A stretch of DNA of 64,000 bases. It comes from Monarcha castaneiventris obscurior. Lineage: Eukaryota; Chordata; Aves; Passeriformes; Monarchidae. The stretch is from the NCBI GenBank assembly GCA_026261815.1, contig JAMPIT010000493.1, positions 1,205,001-1,269,000 on the forward strand. Reading direction: 5' to 3'. Within the stretch, counting starts at the first letter, position 1; each line of letters starts with the position of its first letter. The translations under genes were made by a program, and so were the position numbers. Shown in pieces: positions 12,791 through 26,700 of the stretch. A model generated the notes under the pieces. It searched no databases, was not told the DNA's origin, and saw only the letters and a list, made by a program, of their open reading frames with translations.

Positions 12791-15700
12791 AATCACCTCC
12801 TGTTGGAGAAAGCAATTCTAACTTCTTCCTAGAATCTCCTCACCACCATTCCAGCACGCCACACCTCAACCATGTTCAGGTTACGCAGAACAAAATGCTC
12901 CCTTTTCAAGCAGTAAGATTTTCAAAACAGTAGTAATAGTTTAATGGATTTTTGCAAGGTTTCTATCTTGCAAGGGTACAAACTGATTCCTGTCAAAATG
13001 TTTTCCACTTGGTTCAATTCTGCAGGATCAACTTCTTGCTGCCACAGCCTGAGCAGAGGTCACAGGGTTCAAGTGAGTCACAGTGCACAGGTAAATATTC
13101 TCTCTGGTCATATGCTGAAGTCACTGTCTGTTTGTGGAGTGATGATACACCAGGAATCAAATCTGCACTCTCTTTCCTTACTGTAGTATAATCAGGAAAA
13201 AAGAAATACCAGCACTGGAACACAAGCTGTGACAGCAAACAGCAGGAAGGACAGTCCGTGCATCTGTAATGAACTGTGCAACACTTTTACCTCTCCCTTG
13301 TAAAATTAAAACACATCAACAAAAAGACAGAAAATAGGGAAGAATGGATTATTTGCTTCCATTTGGAAACAGAGCTGAATGCTTGAGGTCATTTTCTTAA
13401 TAGAAAACTATCAGTTCTGATTTCTTCCAAGGTAATTCCAAGCAAAGCTATTGCAAACTCTTAATGTGAGATGACAAAAAAAAAAAAAACCCCACACAGA
13501 TCTCTGCTCTTCCAACAGCTTTAAATAACCAAACTGCTGTATCTTGTCTGCTAACAAAATGCCTGCTTTGATGTACAGACAGCAAAGAACGTTTACCTGC
13601 GTTCAGAGCTGCAGCCCTGCAGTTGCTGACATCCTGAATGCTCCTAGGATTTCCAGCTGGTTATTCCTGCTGCTGCTAGCACAGCTCTGCCTGCACACAG
13701 ACTCTTCCAACCTACCACATCTTGAACTTGTATCTCCTTCCTTTCCAGTCTTGCTCATGGATCTACTCCAACACCAGCACAACTAATCTGAGACTAGAGT
13801 ACGTTTCCAGTCTTACCCTCAAGATAAACTATTTTTCAAGAAAAACCTAGTCAAATTTTGAAACAAAACCTAAAAAACTTCATCATATCCTGCAGTTCTA
13901 TTTGGGGAGTCTAGATGAAAGAAGAGGCCTGGGGTTTGACTGATTAATTTTAAGAACTGCAACTAGAGAAATTCACTTTAAAAGGTACAAATATTTTCAG
14001 CACGTTTGTTTGTTACTGACATTTTTAGTCCTTAAATGCAGCCTTCGATTTAGTATAATCTGAGAGTCAGCATTCAAATTTGAAATGATTTTGCACTGCA
14101 CGAGTAAGCTAAGTATGCTCATTTTTAGGAGTCACCTCATTAGAAGGAGGTTTGGATCCCCATAAATATGGGATTTATCCATAATTCACCCACAGTCCCA
14201 TGTATGCTTCCAACTAGGGAGCACAAACATCCAAGCCTAGAGCAGCCAGGACTCTGTAAGGATTACTGGCCACTGCCCTCATGAAAACACTCCATGGCAA
14301 AACGACTGAACTAGACAGTATTTTAGCAAGACATGTGCATGATTTGGGGCTGGGAGGAAGCTCACAGCTGCACCAGCAGACAGGCACCTCCACAACTGGC
14401 AATGCAGGATCCAGGCTACATCCACCATCTATAAATACCTCCACCACCACGTCTGGTAAAGTAGGTTAATCTTAAGAGTGCAAGAAATTGCAATCGGATT
14501 AAGATTAGTTCCCTCGGACTGGAAATTCTCAGAAGCAAAACCTGAGAATGAAGTCTCTGGACTCTCCAAAACCCAGTGTTAACATTTAACATTATCCCTG
14601 ATGCTATCCTGCATGGAAACACCATTTGTATGAATAGGGTTAAAGCTCCCTGCCCAGAGGAGAGTGCAGCACTGGGGTCAGACAGCAGCCTCCATCCCAA
14701 ACTGGGGTTCAGGCAGTTTCTAGCTGGAGAGCAGCATTTAACACATGGCTCAGAGTCACAGCCCAGTGCCCAGCCTGGTGAAACACTGCTGGAGAGAACC
14801 TGGAGGGCCTGGTTCACATGGGAGGTGCTGCCAGACCAGGAGTCTGTGTCTGCTCTCATAGCAGCACTTTGCTTCACCCAAAATATTTCTGCAGCCTGAG
14901 GCAGCCATGGTATAACCCAGCAGAGCCTGTCACAGAGCAGCTGTCAGATACAAAGGGTGACACTGCCCTGGGAAATTTATTGTGCAGCACCTGGAGCCTC
15001 TCCTGGGGAACAACAATAATAAATTATGCAAAGGGCCATGCCAAGTATTTTTTCACTATGAAACAGCACAGCAACAACTACAAAATATACCACAGGAAGG
15101 AAGATGGGGGAGGGGGTTTGGTTGATTTTATTTCTTTTCTTTTTAATTTTAGGAGTCCGTACTCAGACTAAAAGCAAGGGAAAAAAATCTGCCCTTGAGG
15201 ACTTTGCTTAAGGTCAATGGAAAGGATTTAATTTCTTTGGATAAAGCAACAAGCGTGTTTCCATCATCTCTCTAGACACCTTAGGCCAGCAAAGCGGCAA
15301 TGTCAATCACAGCCTGCATCCCGCTGGCTCCGATACACACCTTGGACCCAGCGATCGGACCAAATCCTACAGTCACAGAATCACAGAGTAAGAAATCCTC
15401 CAGAGTCAGGGGAATAAGAATAGTTACATGTTGCCTGTCACCAACTAGTTAAATAACTAGAAAGAATAAGCAGAGAAAGTGTGCGTGCGTGAAAATGTTC
15501 AGGCTGCACTAACATGCACAAATAAAATGTTGGAAACAACTTGAATCACAGTGAGGAGACTCCTACTGGAGCTGGCTTCTAACAGGCTCTAGGCTCTCCT
15601 GAGGAGGGATAATGCTCTGACCCCAGCACTGGGCTGCTCTTCCACTTCACCACTGTTACCACAAGAAACAATCCTTTGCGCAATGCAAGCGCAGCAGATC

Positions 15701-18700
15701 TTCATGTCTGGATCCAAAACTCTGTAATAAATAGGGCTTTTTTCCAAATACTACCAGCCTGACATCTATGCACAACTAAAAATACACCAAGCCAGTTTTT
15801 CAAGTTTGGATCTGCTTCACATGAACTGGTCTCTTGCTTGTGAGTGCCCACGTGTGCTGCTCTCCCAAACATCCAATCAGTGTCTTACACAGACTTAGAT
15901 AGGAACCAAGCCCTTCTGAAAACCTGGTCTCAGCTGCAAGGTTGTTTCTGCACTGTTACACTAGGAAGGACTTTGATCTGGATCTTAAGAACACCTAGGA
16001 ACACATGCCCCCAATGGGCATTTTTGCTTAGTTCTGCTGAATTATAATGGAGGTGTGTAGAGTCGCTTAAGCAAGAAATCAAATCACAAGTCTACAGAGC
16101 ATATAAAACTTTGAAAGAGCATATAAAAGTCTTTGAAAGCACTTGGTTGGAGAACTTTTAGATACTAAATCCAAGGTGATTTTGTGCTAAGTTTTAGAAG
16201 TGGTACCTGTAGATAGATCCATCTATTTGATCTATTTTTGTACTTCTCCAATCTGGATTTCAGAAGATGTTCCAATTCCAGAGGTAAGGGCTAGATCCAA
16301 AGACAACATAGGAACAGCTGCAGTGATCCATCTAGCACAGCATCTTGCCCTCCACCACAGCACCGAGATGCCAATGAAAAGAGCGATAGCCAAAGCCACA
16401 ACATCCTTCCTTTGGGTATTCTTTCATCCTCCAACCACTTCCATGTCAAGGCCCTCCTCAGTCAGCCATGGTGTCTTTGTATTTAATGGCTGTTGCCGGG
16501 TTTCACTTCCCCAGTCATATCCCATTCTCTCATCACCTTGTGAGCACCAGATCCCATCACGCCAGGCTGGCAAGAGCTCACACAACTCAACCCAACACTT
16601 GACTGAAGCCCTCAAAGTCAGGTTAAACAACACATACCCAACACAGCAGCTCAGCTGCATGCAGGATGTCAGAAGAGACACAACCTGTCACCACCCACCC
16701 TCTCCCCTTGTCACACAGGACCTGCCCAGGCACTTGCATTTGAGACACAACCCAATTTTGTTGAATTTCCATGACTCTGTCCAGCACAGCAGCAGCACAG
16801 ATATTCCCATGGCTACACAACAGGTCTGGGTGCTCCCACTGGATCCGCTCCCTGTCTGCAGGACAGCAGATCCTCGATACCACAATGGATGTACACAACC
16901 CAGCACCAGGGTTTGCCCTGCACACCTCCACTAGGGCCAGGAGTGCCCTGCTGCCATGTCACAGCTCATCTCCCAGCACTCAAATTACTCTGCTTTCCAA
17001 GGAATTGGAGAGGGAAAAATGAAGGAAAAAAAAATTTTAAAAAAAGGCAAAAAACCTTAAAAAAACTAACTTAAATTAACTTTGGTTCACTTCCATTACT
17101 TTGTTCAAACCTTTCCTCACGCTGAAATCCAGCACAAACACCCAAAGGCCAGTTATTTCTCAACACCAAAATAACTAAATGAACACTCAGAGGCTTTGCT
17201 AAACATCGCACCATGGCTGTGTGAACACCAGTTTTTCGGATGATGTTTTTCTTACCAAAAAAAAGAAAATCTTGTGCACTCATAAAAATTCCAGCTCTGT
17301 ACTGTCTTGTGAAGCATTCAGTATGAATTAGCAATACCCTGTAGCAGGACGAGCACAGGAAGGAGTCCCCGATTCCCACTGCCGAGAGATGTCGGGCATT
17401 GTCTAATGACTGGTAGTTCCAACAGAATTTGCAGCTTTAATAGCTTGGCAGCATCAAACCCTCTTCAGAAAGACACACGGTGATGTTACTCTTGCCCAAC
17501 GCTGTCATTCAAGTGACAAAACACTCAGAATGCCAGGAGTGAGCTGCTGCTCTGCTGGAAGGAGTGAAGGCAGCAGGTAACAAACCCCTTCCATGCCTCA
17601 GCTGAAGGCTGGAGTCAAGCAGGGATTTGGGCAAAGGGCTGCTGCCTTCAGGACTTTGGAAGATTGCCGGAGCTGCCTCCAACAGCCAACAGCTGGCTGC
17701 ATCAACAGCCTTGTGGATATTTACTTATGTGGGAGAAATCTTCACTTTCTTGTTAGTGAAGATGATACTGATTGAAGTGTTACAATTAAACTTCTTCCTG
17801 AAGGAAGAACTGCACAGATGAACACAGCAACTTGGACTCCAAACCAACAGACAAGGGGTCTGCAGCAAGACACTTCTGCAGCAATGAACAACAGGCTGGC
17901 TTTGGTACATCCACTGATGCAACTCTAAACAAAGACCTTGCATCCTGCCAGTGAAGAGAGGACAGATGTAAAAAAATAAATAAAATTTTAAATAAACCCC
18001 TTAATACAGCCATTCCTAACGCAAGCAAACACTGCAGAAAGTGAAAGTAGAGAAATGAGGAGCTGCAATCATGTTACCTGCAGAGCAGGAAGCTGAGGGT
18101 TTTGTGGTTTTCCTTTTCTGTGTGGTTCCAGATGAGTAAAACCCCAGTGTTCCCAGCCAGGACAAACCCAAGCCTCTGCAGAGCTTGGCTCCAGCACATG
18201 GATCACAGTCAGGAGGTGAAACTTCTGTGGAGAACTCTGGTCTCCTTCCACCACCCAGCTCAAAGTGTTCTGCTTCCCTGAGGGACACACAAACCCTTTC
18301 TTTCCACAGTGCAGAACTCCTGTTACCTTTTTGTTGCTACAGCTCATATAACTGGAAAAAAACGTGCTTTTTAATACTTTGTATTTATCTTGCAGTACTA
18401 TTTACAGGCCCTAACCCTGTCCTGAACTGGCCAGGATGCCCCTTTGATCCCCAAGACCTTTGAGGGCACCCAGGACAGCAGGTATGGCAAGGGGCACAAT
18501 GGTGCTGCTGCTCAGCACCCATAACCCCAACTGCTCAGGAGAAATAAAATGGCTCAGGAGTTAAAGCTGCTCCAGCTGGTAATTCCTGTGGCTTCCCTCT
18601 CCAGTAGAGCAAAACTTGCTAGAAACATTGTGAATCCCCACTGAGGGTGCAAGCCATGTCCATATGCTGCTCCTGAATTTGTATTTACCTACAAGTCCCA

Positions 18701-20439
18701 TGTCCAATGAATCCATGCAGGATCAAGCTGTCATTCTCCTCTTCCTGGTATAATCAGGTTTTTGCACTCCTGGGAGGGGCAGGAGTAGAAAATCTCTGTG
18801 GAGATGAAGATCCATTCAAATTTTTATTCCCTTCTTTTGAACATCTCACAAGAAGCAGCCAGTGCCTGTCAGAAGTAACATTTGTTAATGTTAATGTGAC
18901 TTGTGCAAGTCACAGCCACTTCTGGTCATCCTCCCCCTACTGAAACTATTTGCTTCTAAAGCTTTCAGACAAGGAAACAGCTTCAGTCCCTGTTACATCC
19001 ACAAACAAGCCATGTTATATTGCAAAATGTTGTTTTCCCTAAAAATATATATATTCCTGGTACTGCTGACACCTCTGAACTCCAAGAGAAAAAAGCTGTT
19101 TAATGAAAAGAATCCTGGTTTCTTCTCAACAAAAGGGCCAGAGATGTGGATCCACAAAAAGTGACATAGAGTTGATTGATTTTCAAAACAAAACCAGAGA
19201 AAAACGCTGAAGGGAAGCCTAAGAAAAGCCCAGCCCTTGCTACCATGGAAATACAATGGCTGTCACTCCATGAGGTGTCACTACACACATGCACAGATTT
19301 TTATTTTTTTTTTTAAAGTAGCCAAAGCACTGAACAGCCAACCTATGAAAATGCACTTGTTCACATGTTCTTGGTGTTCCTTTAACTATACACAACTTCT
19401 CAGGAGGAGAAATGAAATTACACTGGGAAGGGATCTTCACATCAAAGTCTGGGAAAAACGTTTCAAACAGTTTTAAGGTTTGCAACCCTGATAGAAACAG
19501 AAAAAAAGAGAAGAGTCCCTGACCCTTTCATTTTCTTTATACAGACTTGTCAGCAAAACATAAATAGGAAGCAACTACCCCTGGGAACAGCCCTCCCCAC
19601 AGGCAAGACAGAGCTGGGCACAGGCAGGAGCCCAACACACGAAAATGGAGAATGGCTTGGGCTGTTGCCTGGGCAAGGAATGCCACAGGACAGGGACCTC
19701 AGCCACGAGAAGTTCAGAGCTGCACCCCAGTGCACAGCAGAAGCTGCAAGCTAAAAGCTGCTCTCTTTAGGCCAGCAGGAGTCAGTTCCATTGCATACTT
19801 CCCCCCTCATTTCATCATTAATTAATACACTGGCTGCTTACAGTCAGGGTCTCCCAAATCTAGGTTAGCAGAACATCAACACAGCTCATGTCTCACCCGA
19901 CAGCACAGTTTTGCCAAATTATTCACTAAGGCAAAGCTGCCATCCTGAACTGAGGCTTGCTGCTGTTTTCCCATGAAAGGGCTGTAGAGCACTGGGGATC
20001 AAATCCTGCCACTTCTCAATGGCTTACATGAGAAATTCAGACACCTGTGTTACATTCCTTTCATTTACAACAATCAGAGAATCTGCAAAGCATCTCTCTC
20101 CAGTAAAAAACCTTTGATCTTCCAGCATGGAGAACAGCAACTGCCTTTTCCTTCTCAGCACAAAATAACCCCCACCTTCAAATTCAAGATGTTCTTCTGG
20201 AGAAAAAGAAGTGGATGCACAGCAGAAACCATCACTTAATAGGAGAGGACAACAAGTTTGTGCTAGCCTGTGCCAGGTCCAGGCCAGACCCCTCCTGCCC
20301 TCTGTAAGTGCCATCAGTTTCATCATCAACAATTACTGAGCGCTGAGTACTTGAAAAAATAAATTAACACCCAATAGCTCCCACCATTCTCATTAATAGC
20401 TGGTAAGCACGACCTACAGAAATTGCCTGTGAAACAGAA

Positions 20440-20640
20440 AGCTGTCAAATGGGTAAATGCATTCAAGCTCCTGTCATCCTTTCCTTCAAAATATATGCGG
20501 CATTTGCATGGAACGTGTACAAAGCCAGCAAATACACTCCCAGCACTTTAACAAGTGGTTTAAGGAGAAAACGACAATTAAAATATACTCTGGCAGTAAT
20601 TACAGCAGACACACTGTCACTATTTAGCAGTTAATATTTT
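20440..20640. other. AT-rich block, possible conserved noncoding element
   Basis: This low-repeat stretch contains an octamer-like catttgcatgg, a TAATTAC homeodomain-type core and balanced AT-rich sequence unlike the CR1-derived surroundings. It has no ORF logic. This is only an impression from base composition and motif content; conservation cannot be judged from one genome. Confidence 0.25.
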
Positions 20641-23547
20641 TAATGGAAAATACTCAACACCAAAATCTCCCTTTGCTGTAAACCACTCTTGCCAGGAACA
20701 AATGGGGGTTGCTCTGTCAAAAGAACCTTCTTTCCTAATAGCTCATGTCTTAATTTGCCTGGTTAAAATCTAAAGGGGAAACAAGCCACAGGCACCTCTC
20801 AGCAGCTCTCTGGGCTGACACAGAGTGCCCAACCCGCAGCTGCTCCAGCCATGGCTCTGCCCACAGGAAGGGGAAGGTCCAAAGCGGCACAATCTCAAAT
20901 GTGCAAACCAAGACATTTATGCTCAGATGCACAACGCCAGTTGCTCCTAGAGAAAGACACAGTCACAACTCTTGGGAGATGAAGATCTCCACTAGGCAAC
21001 AATTCAGGAACTCCCAGGCAGCAAGAGCATTCTGGGCACAACCCCCTTTTTTCAACCATTTCTGTGTATCTTCTGCATTTTTAAGGCAAACTGTGATGCT
21101 TTGGCAAAGAGGTGGTAAAGTATTGGTTTAAGGCTTTTTCTTAATGCCTTTCAGCCTGCCGGGTCTGACCTACCTGCATTCCTGCCTCCAGGCATAGGAG
21201 TCAGCGAAGTGATTTTAATGCAAGCATTTTACAACCCTCCCGGGCAGTCCAGGGAGCTCACAGCAGTGCAGGTGAGAAACTAGCAGCACATGGCTGCTTG
21301 TAGGACAAAGTGCACTGCAGATTCCAGAGCTGGAAGCACACATTTTCACTCCAAAACTGTCCAGGTCAGAAAGCCACAGAGATGCTGGAGGGATTTTTGT
21401 CACCCGCTCTCTGCCTGGCCCCAAGTTACCAGCAACTGTGGTCTGCAGTCTCCTGCCACCAGCACAGCAGTTCCCATGTTTTCCTACACTTCCAGGTAGC
21501 CAATACAGTGAACAGGGCTGGGCAGAAAGGATTCACTGCTTATCAGTCCTCAGCTTGCAGCAGCCTCAGAACCCCTTAACTCCTGCAATGGCAAAACAAC
21601 AAATTCCCTTCCCTAAGATCCCATTCATCACCAGTTTGCTGCAGGGGCTACCTACCCTAAATTAGACCCAGCTGCTGAGCTCTGAAAAAACCTCATTATA
21701 TTGCAAAACGCTCTGATGACAGACCCTTTTTATTTCCTTTTTTTTTCTGTGGAATATCTCTTATTCAAGATTTTTTGTTTGGTAGCAGACTTCAACCCTT
21801 CTAACTCTATCCCTGACAGAAGGTCTCAGCTTCAGGTGAAAAGCACTGCTGGGGAAGTAACTAAACTCCTGCAGAAGCACTTCCAGTCTCAACATGCCAG
21901 ACAACTGTGAGTTGGCAGAAAACTCTGACACAAAAGCAAGCCATTGTCCTTAATAAATATTAATCAACCTTCTTGGGCTGCCAGAGTTCATATGAACCAT
22001 CGGGGGCCAGCTGCTCCCAGCAAATCCCACCTCTAACTCAGTCTCACCTGCAGAGCCATTAACACAGCTCCATCATACAGTCACCAGCAGGTCAGTGCTC
22101 CCTTGTGCCCACAGGCCACTTCTCCCCATCCAGACACCTCCAGGCCACAGCTCCCTGGGGCAGAGCTTCTCTTCCATCTCTTTTCACACCTCAGTCACTG
22201 TCCTCTCTGGTATGGTATTCACCGGAAAGGTTTATAAATCTACCTCAATTCCTGCCACACAGCTCTAGCTTGCAAGAGGTTTGAAATTCCAGCTTCAAAC
22301 ACCAAGTTTCCTAAATGTCTGTATATCCTGAGCTAATAGAAAGATATTAAGGAATAAATAGGTGCTGTCCAATCCTGTCTTAGGGGAGTAATTTTGACAC
22401 ACGGGCTCACTCTGTGCTGGAACACTGAAGCATAGCTCCTTCTCAGCTCTTCCAAGACAGAAAACATCAGTCTGTGAAAAGTAATGGATGACAAAGGATT
22501 TTCTATATACAGTATCTCAGAAGAAATGTCTCTGAACAGCAGTCACAAAATATACTGAGATAAAACCCAAAGACACCGTTTAAAAAGCATTAACAATTAT
22601 CTCTTCAGATATTAGAATTTGCATACTGAATAAAAACAAAAAAATCTTTATGTAAATTAAAAGAAATGCAAAGGCACAAGATTTCTACAATTCAGATTAA
22701 AATAAAAAAAAAAAAGAAACTGAAACAAACCATGCTACCCTCATGTCACAGGCAAAGCAGAAGGCACAAATCCACCTCAACAATTGGTGACCTTTTAAGA
22801 AGTTTTAATTGAGTTCTTGCTGCACTAGCACTGTGAGAAACAGTGGTTCTCTCAGGAGTAGGAATGATATATCTGGTTAGTTGCAAGAAAAAGCAAATTC
22901 TCAGTACCAATATTGATTAAAAAAACAAGGACAATGCTCAATAAAAGGCATAGCTTTCTCTCTTTGCGCTTTTTCAAACAAGTTTTTCTGAAAGCTTAAA
23001 GTAAGAGACCATTGCTCATTCATTCACTCAAAGGAGAGCATCAGCATTAAGACTCTCCTTTTACCTTTCAGTGTTTACTCTAAAATCATAAATTAAATGG
23101 ATTTTTTAGATCAAACTTTAGGCTGCACTGCTTTGAATACAGATCAGTCCCATCATCACGATCCAGGGGACAAACACTGGCATCTGGCAGCAAAGGAGTG
23201 GACCGGGGTACTGTACAAAGTAACAAGCTTTAAGACTGAAGAGATTGTTTTGCTCCCAGAAAGCTGAAGGTTTGGAGTAAATCTGCCCATATTAAGCAAT
23301 ATTTTAAAACAGATGCTCATGCCCAGGCAATTTCCCACCTCAGTGGAAGACCAGACCTGGTCAAGCACAGCATTCCACACTTCCATCAAAGACACCTGCC
23401 CAGAGCAGGGGAGGACAAGTACTGTGGCTTTTTGTAATATTCCCCCACATAATGACAGCTCACCTGTACAACAGCAACCTGGGCAAGCATTGCCCACAGC
23501 ACCCTCTTCACCCTCACTAGCGGCCAAGTCAGACTCACACAATCCCA

Positions 23548-23775
23548 GAACAGATTGAGTGGGAAGAGACTTTAAAGACCATCTCATTCCAGCCCCTGCC
23601 AAGGGCAGGGAGACCTCCCACTACCCCAGGTTGCTCCAAGCTCCATCCAACCTGGCCTTGGACACTTCCAGGGATGGGAAGTCACAGCTTCTCTGGGCAC
23701 GCTGTGCCAGGACCTCATCACCCTTATAGGGAATAATTTCTTCCAAAGCAAAGAATTTCTTCCTAATCACACAGA
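23548..23775 (-). mobile_element. CR1 LINE 3' fragment (antisense)
   Basis: The plus strand reads the reverse of CR1: 'gggaagagactttaaagacc', then 'cattccagcccctgccaagg', 'gctccatccaacctggcctt', 'ggacacttccagggatggg' and 'ttcttcctaatcac'. Order and spacing match a CR1 3' end inserted antisense to the plus strand, in MAP2K4 intron 1. Confidence 0.93.
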
Positions 23776-26700
23776 GATCACACCAGATAACCACGCCACA
23801 GAGCTGGGTACAGATCCATTGCTTGATATAAGGGGCAGGTCATAGCAAAGCTCCTGTTCCTTGAGCAGTGACAACGACCCGACCTGCCAACACTTTGGAA
23901 GAAGCAGGTGTGATCCAGCAGGCTCTGAGATGCAGGCACTACAGAAATGTGCATGAGGAATTTAGCACCACTGCACTCTCAGGAAGCAGCAACCTTGCTG
24001 TTTACTCTTTTACTAGGATAAATAACTAGGGGCAAACACAAAATTTCTCTGCTAAAGAAATAAGCACCGTAAAATCTCTCAATAAAAATTCCCCAAGTGC
24101 ACAGGATTTTGAAAGTCTGTGGAAAAAAAGCTCTACTGCTGTGCAGAGGGCAGGCGGGCCCTCAGTACGGAAGGAGCCTGAGAGTCTGCCCAGCTAATCC
24201 CCGCGGTCTCACGCTGGGTAACAGAAGACTGTTGCAAAAATATCAGCCAGTAGCCCCAACTCAGATCCAGCTATCTTCTTCCCTTGCCCTTGTCCCCATC
24301 AACTCCTTCTCCCTCCAAGCTTCCAGTAAAAGGAATGTGTGCACCAACCCTGCACACAAACTGACTATCCCACACAAAAGCACCAAGAGGCCCCTCCTAG
24401 CTCCCACAAGGTGTCTGAACACCACAAAGAAGTTTTGCACCTTCACAGCCACTCGTGTGTGGCCAGTGTTGCTGCCCACCTGGCCCGTGCTCGCCCCAGA
24501 GCAAACTGATCCACAATGCCTTGGTTTATGATGCTGCAACTTCACCACTACAACAGGGCACCCAGTTTTTTGCCGAGAAGGTGAGAGCTGCATGGCCTGG
24601 TATCAATGATGCCAGAGTCGTCTCTGCTCGTGGCACCAGTGCAGCTTAGGTCTGCTCCTGGTGCTGCTGCCCTCAGAGGCATCTGAGAAGGGGGGAAGCT
24701 GAGGTATCAACCTGGCCTTGCTGCCCATGTTTTCTGCTCCATACAACACCATCAGCAAACTCCAGAGATAATGTGAACTCCAAAGATACCGCAAATAACA
24801 CCCCATCCGTGGGAACAGAGCACCCACATGCTGGAAAGGGGACGGGAGGCTGGTTCCTTGCCTAGCCCAAGACACATCAAGGCAGGAATACCATCTAAAA
24901 CACTCTAAAACACCTCTGAGACACAGGCATTACAGGAGTAGCACACGCACGTTGAAAATGCCAGATCAACACAAGTGCCATGAAATCACCAAGGTGTGGC
25001 AATAGAAAGAATATACCAGCTAATGACTGAAATCATCTACTGAAAACCAAGAGTCCAAACTGTCTTTACGAGGAGTTTGATAGGCTTATGCTTGAGGTAT
25101 AAAGGAGTAACTGGTGGACACCCAGCTTGCCAGTTCCCTTAGCAGGGAGTAAGGGCATTAGCTGGGCTCTGGCTGATCCCAGCAGAATGTGTGTGCCCAT
25201 GTAGCACAAACACAATTCTTCCACTGTGCTGCTATATGTGAGTATTTTACTTCTCTTTCCAAAGAGATTTCCAAGTGTTGCATTTCTTTGCGTCCTAACA
25301 TGGACCAGATCATATCAAACCCACAGTCATCTAAAACAACTGTCATACTTGGGATTGAATCATCAAGGTTGGAAGAGCAGTCACTTTTCTCCTGACACAT
25401 GAGTCAATGTCCCTGCTGGGCAGTAAACTCCTGCCCGCTTGGATGAAGATGACCCAAACTTCCCCTTCACCAGCTCAGCTGCCATGGAGCAACCTGTGTT
25501 ATCTCCTGAACACAACTCCTGAACACAACGCCTGAAGGGACAGCAAGATGTTGAACCCAGTATTATTACACCCTCCATTTCTGCATTGCTCAAAAGCATG
25601 GACATCAACCTGTTGAAGAATGTTGTCACAGAGCATTATCTATGTTCGGTTTGGGTCTCAAAGAGTCAGGACATGCCAGCACAGGATTATTCTGAGAACA
25701 CCAGGCAGTCAGAGCTCTGTTGCCGAAGTCAGAGTATCACTCAGCTCTGAGAGGGAAACCCAACACAAATCTTCCCAAAAAGCTGCTATTTACTATTTGG
25801 AAACAACACTGTGGACAAGTGATTCCTGGACAGTGTCCCAGGTCCTGAGAGAGCAGCACAGTGCCCTGGTATGGGGCAGGGTGCAGCTCAGACTTTTGGC
25901 AGCTCAGCGATGAAGCAGGGTCCCTGCTGCCAGTTCAGTTCCAGGCTCCTGTTCAAGTCAGCCCTGACTAAGGGCTGTCAGTATTAAAGCAAATGACCAG
26001 CCCTAGAAACATTGCAGGGCTTCATTGAAATAAACTGTGCATTCACACATTCTTCATTTCCTGTATTTTTATAGGGCAGGAGAAAAGCAGCCATAGTGAC
26101 AAATCAGACTGGGAATTTCTTTCAAGTCACAGAAGATTCCAAATCATGGCCCTGATGGGGAAGCCAGCCGAGCTCTCCCACACAACCATCCAGACAGACA
26201 CGTACGGGCCTCAGACACCAGCTCCCACCACTCCTGTCTCAATCTTTGCCACTTCCACACTTGCTGAGAAGATCCTTCTCCCATTGGCTCAGCTGCAGTC
26301 CTCATCAGCAGGATCAGCTGGGATAAAACCACAGAAACAGGCCAGAGAGCAAATTTTTGCACCTGGCTCCAAGGACATCTAGCACTGATGCACAGTGGCA
26401 AAGCTTAATCCATAAGAAGCCTATCTGGCTATGACTGGCATAACCAGCTGGGCAGATAAGCTCCAGGCTATTACTCCAATTCTTCTTGAAAAGAAATAAA
26501 TTCATTAGAAATATATTTTAAAATAGATTTTGCATTTCCAGGAGAATGTTGGCAGGCTTGTTCAGATATTCCACAACATGTAGCTCCAGTGCAGAAAGAA
26601 CTCAACTGCCAAGCTGCTGCCTAAAGCAAGCACATTAAACCTTTGCATCCAACCCTCTCTTCTTCCAACACAAGTCTGAGCTCATTCACAACTCTTTGGT

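Noticed and set aside
15370..15400. CR1 3' tips near 15.37 kb and 25.35 kb
   Set aside because: Only about 20-35 bases resemble the CR1 terminus (cacagaatcacagagta; gaatcatcaaggttggaag), too short to separate from chance.
16200..16934. 244-codon plus-strand open frame in MAP2K4 intron 1
   Set aside because: The translation resembles no family, has mixed composition, and both strands are open. It may be decayed repeat sequence but I cannot name one.
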